Below are positions 62,831-64,000 of a stretch of DNA of 64,000 bases, in pieces. Source of the stretch: Lutjanus erythropterus (Eukaryota; Chordata; Actinopteri; Lutjaniformes; Lutjanidae); NCBI GenBank assembly GCA_020091685.1, contig CM034611.1, positions 1,427,261-1,491,260 of the forward strand, in the 5' to 3' direction. The notes under the pieces were generated by a model. The model was given only the letters and a program-made list of their open reading frames with translations. It ran no database searches and was not told the DNA's origin. The number at the start of each line of letters is the position of its first letter. Position 1 is the first letter of the stretch. The position numbers and the translations under genes are program-made.

Positions 62831-64000
62831 TTCATATGTGGACTTTCTCCTTCTACATCTACTTCAGCAGACTGTGTTAGACAGCACTAGACAACAATAT
62901 TGGCTTTTCTAAATAAACAAAATACACAAAAACTCAAAGGTATACATTTGTTAAGTCACAAAAAGTATAATCTCTACATTAATGTTACAGAACAGTGCAT
63001 TAGCTCACTGGAAATTTTACAGTGCATTAATGAACAAAATGTATTTTATAAACATTTTTACATGAACTGCTAAATTAATTTTCTTATTATAAAATAATAA
63101 ACTCTTGTTCAGGATGCAGCCTATGCACAAAGACAAATCTGCACCTGAACACAACTCTACATATCTCTCCTCTGGGTTTGGTAAAAACACACAAAAACCA
63201 CACAGTTTATTAAAATAGTCAGTATGATATGATTCTGTTCATAAGTGAACTTTCTCACCACTAACCTGCTGTTCAGTCTTTCTCTCAGTGTGCTGGAAAT
63301 CTCACTCATCACCTTCAGTCTGACAACTTCATTACACCTCATCTACTGCTGGTGTGTGGAATAATAATTTAGTGATGTATAATATATGGAGTTGGCTTTT
63401 GTTATCATTTTTGAAAAGCATTGAACATGTAAATTATATGTTCCATTCACAACGAAGGGGACGCCTAAGACAGATCTTTTGCTCGCCATCGCCGTTAATA
63501 ACTTTGCATGTTTTTTGTGGAAAATGGTTTGGTGATTCAGTAACAGAGCCTCAAAACTCCCCCAAGAGATGAAGACGTCACAAGAAAGAAACCATCACAA
63601 TACTTAACAAGTCATTTTTTATGTGCTGGTGTCCAGGGGCCCATTGTCTCATAATCAGGTCAGTCTGCAGACTCACAGCAGCTACAGGATGCACACGTTA
63701 CATGACACACCATCCAGATTGTTAGCTGTAGGCACCACGAGTATGAACGTCAGCCACAAAGAATGTGAAACAACACAACAAGCTGAAGCACCTGACCGGT
63801 CTTTGGAAATATCTGTGAGTGAGTGATGATGCAAGAAAAGATTGACGAACAGCTGCAAAGACCAGTTACCTCCATTCCCAACAAAAGACCAGTAGATTAT
63901 ACTGCAGGAGAAAACAGAAGAAATGAACGTGATCTATGTTGTCTGATATTGCTTAAGTTACCTTTTTTGTTAATATGTTACTGTAATTCTACTGTGTTAT
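62831..64000. other. Intergenic; no gene seen
   Basis: AT-rich to the window end. No repeat or gene recognised with confidence. Confidence 0.5.

Overview
The window looks like nuclear DNA of a teleost fish. It is AT-leaning and gene-poor. It carries more than twenty long (CA/GT)n microsatellites and many short, decayed transposon and LTR-like copies of kinds I know from fish genomes. It also holds one spliced gene. I found no bacterial, phage, organellar or CRISPR-type content, and no exciting new multi-gene system. All calls rest on reading the sequence and on remembered family features; no database search was possible.

GENE. The only protein-coding gene I can support is dipk1c (FAM69C), a divergent protein kinase domain protein, on the minus strand. 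Seven coding exons lie between 45134 and 32553. All have GT/AG borders and phases that join without a gap, giving 396 residues that end at a TGA. The first coding exon, expected to encode the cytosolic tail, the membrane anchor and the start codon, was not found. It lies either in the unresolved DNA above 45134 or beyond the window.

LAYOUT. 1-32.1 kb is intergenic: microsatellites, MITE-like elements (14.87-15.17, 16.13-16.29 and 30.54-31.03 kb), a likely solo LTR (21.85-22.26 kb) and degenerate short-unit arrays. 32.1-45.1 kb is dipk1c with its downstream flank. Its introns are either tiny (104-167 bp) or 3-5 kb and filled with repeats: a GGTTCT-rich TIR element in intron 4, an element holding a minisatellite in intron 5, and purine/pyrimidine tracts plus AT-rich DNA in intron 6. 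45.1-64 kb is the upstream flank or first intron: more microsatellites, a CpG-rich patch at 52.67-52.77 kb, an LTR-like unit at 58.31-58.72 kb, and a dead Tc1/mariner-type transposase remnant at 59.4-60.1 kb.

REPEAT RELATIONS. Several repeats occur two or more times, so families can be recognised from this window alone: 10.12/53.89, 16.13/61.43, 12.90/43.40, 39.22/49.15, 30.54/59.41 and 7.18/42.19 kb, plus an ACTTGAGTA-type element at many places. Observations that may bear on dipk1c expression are a G-quadruplex motif just before the stop codon, a roughly 280-nt pyrimidine tract before the exon 7 acceptor, and a Tc1-like end less than 200 bp past the stop.
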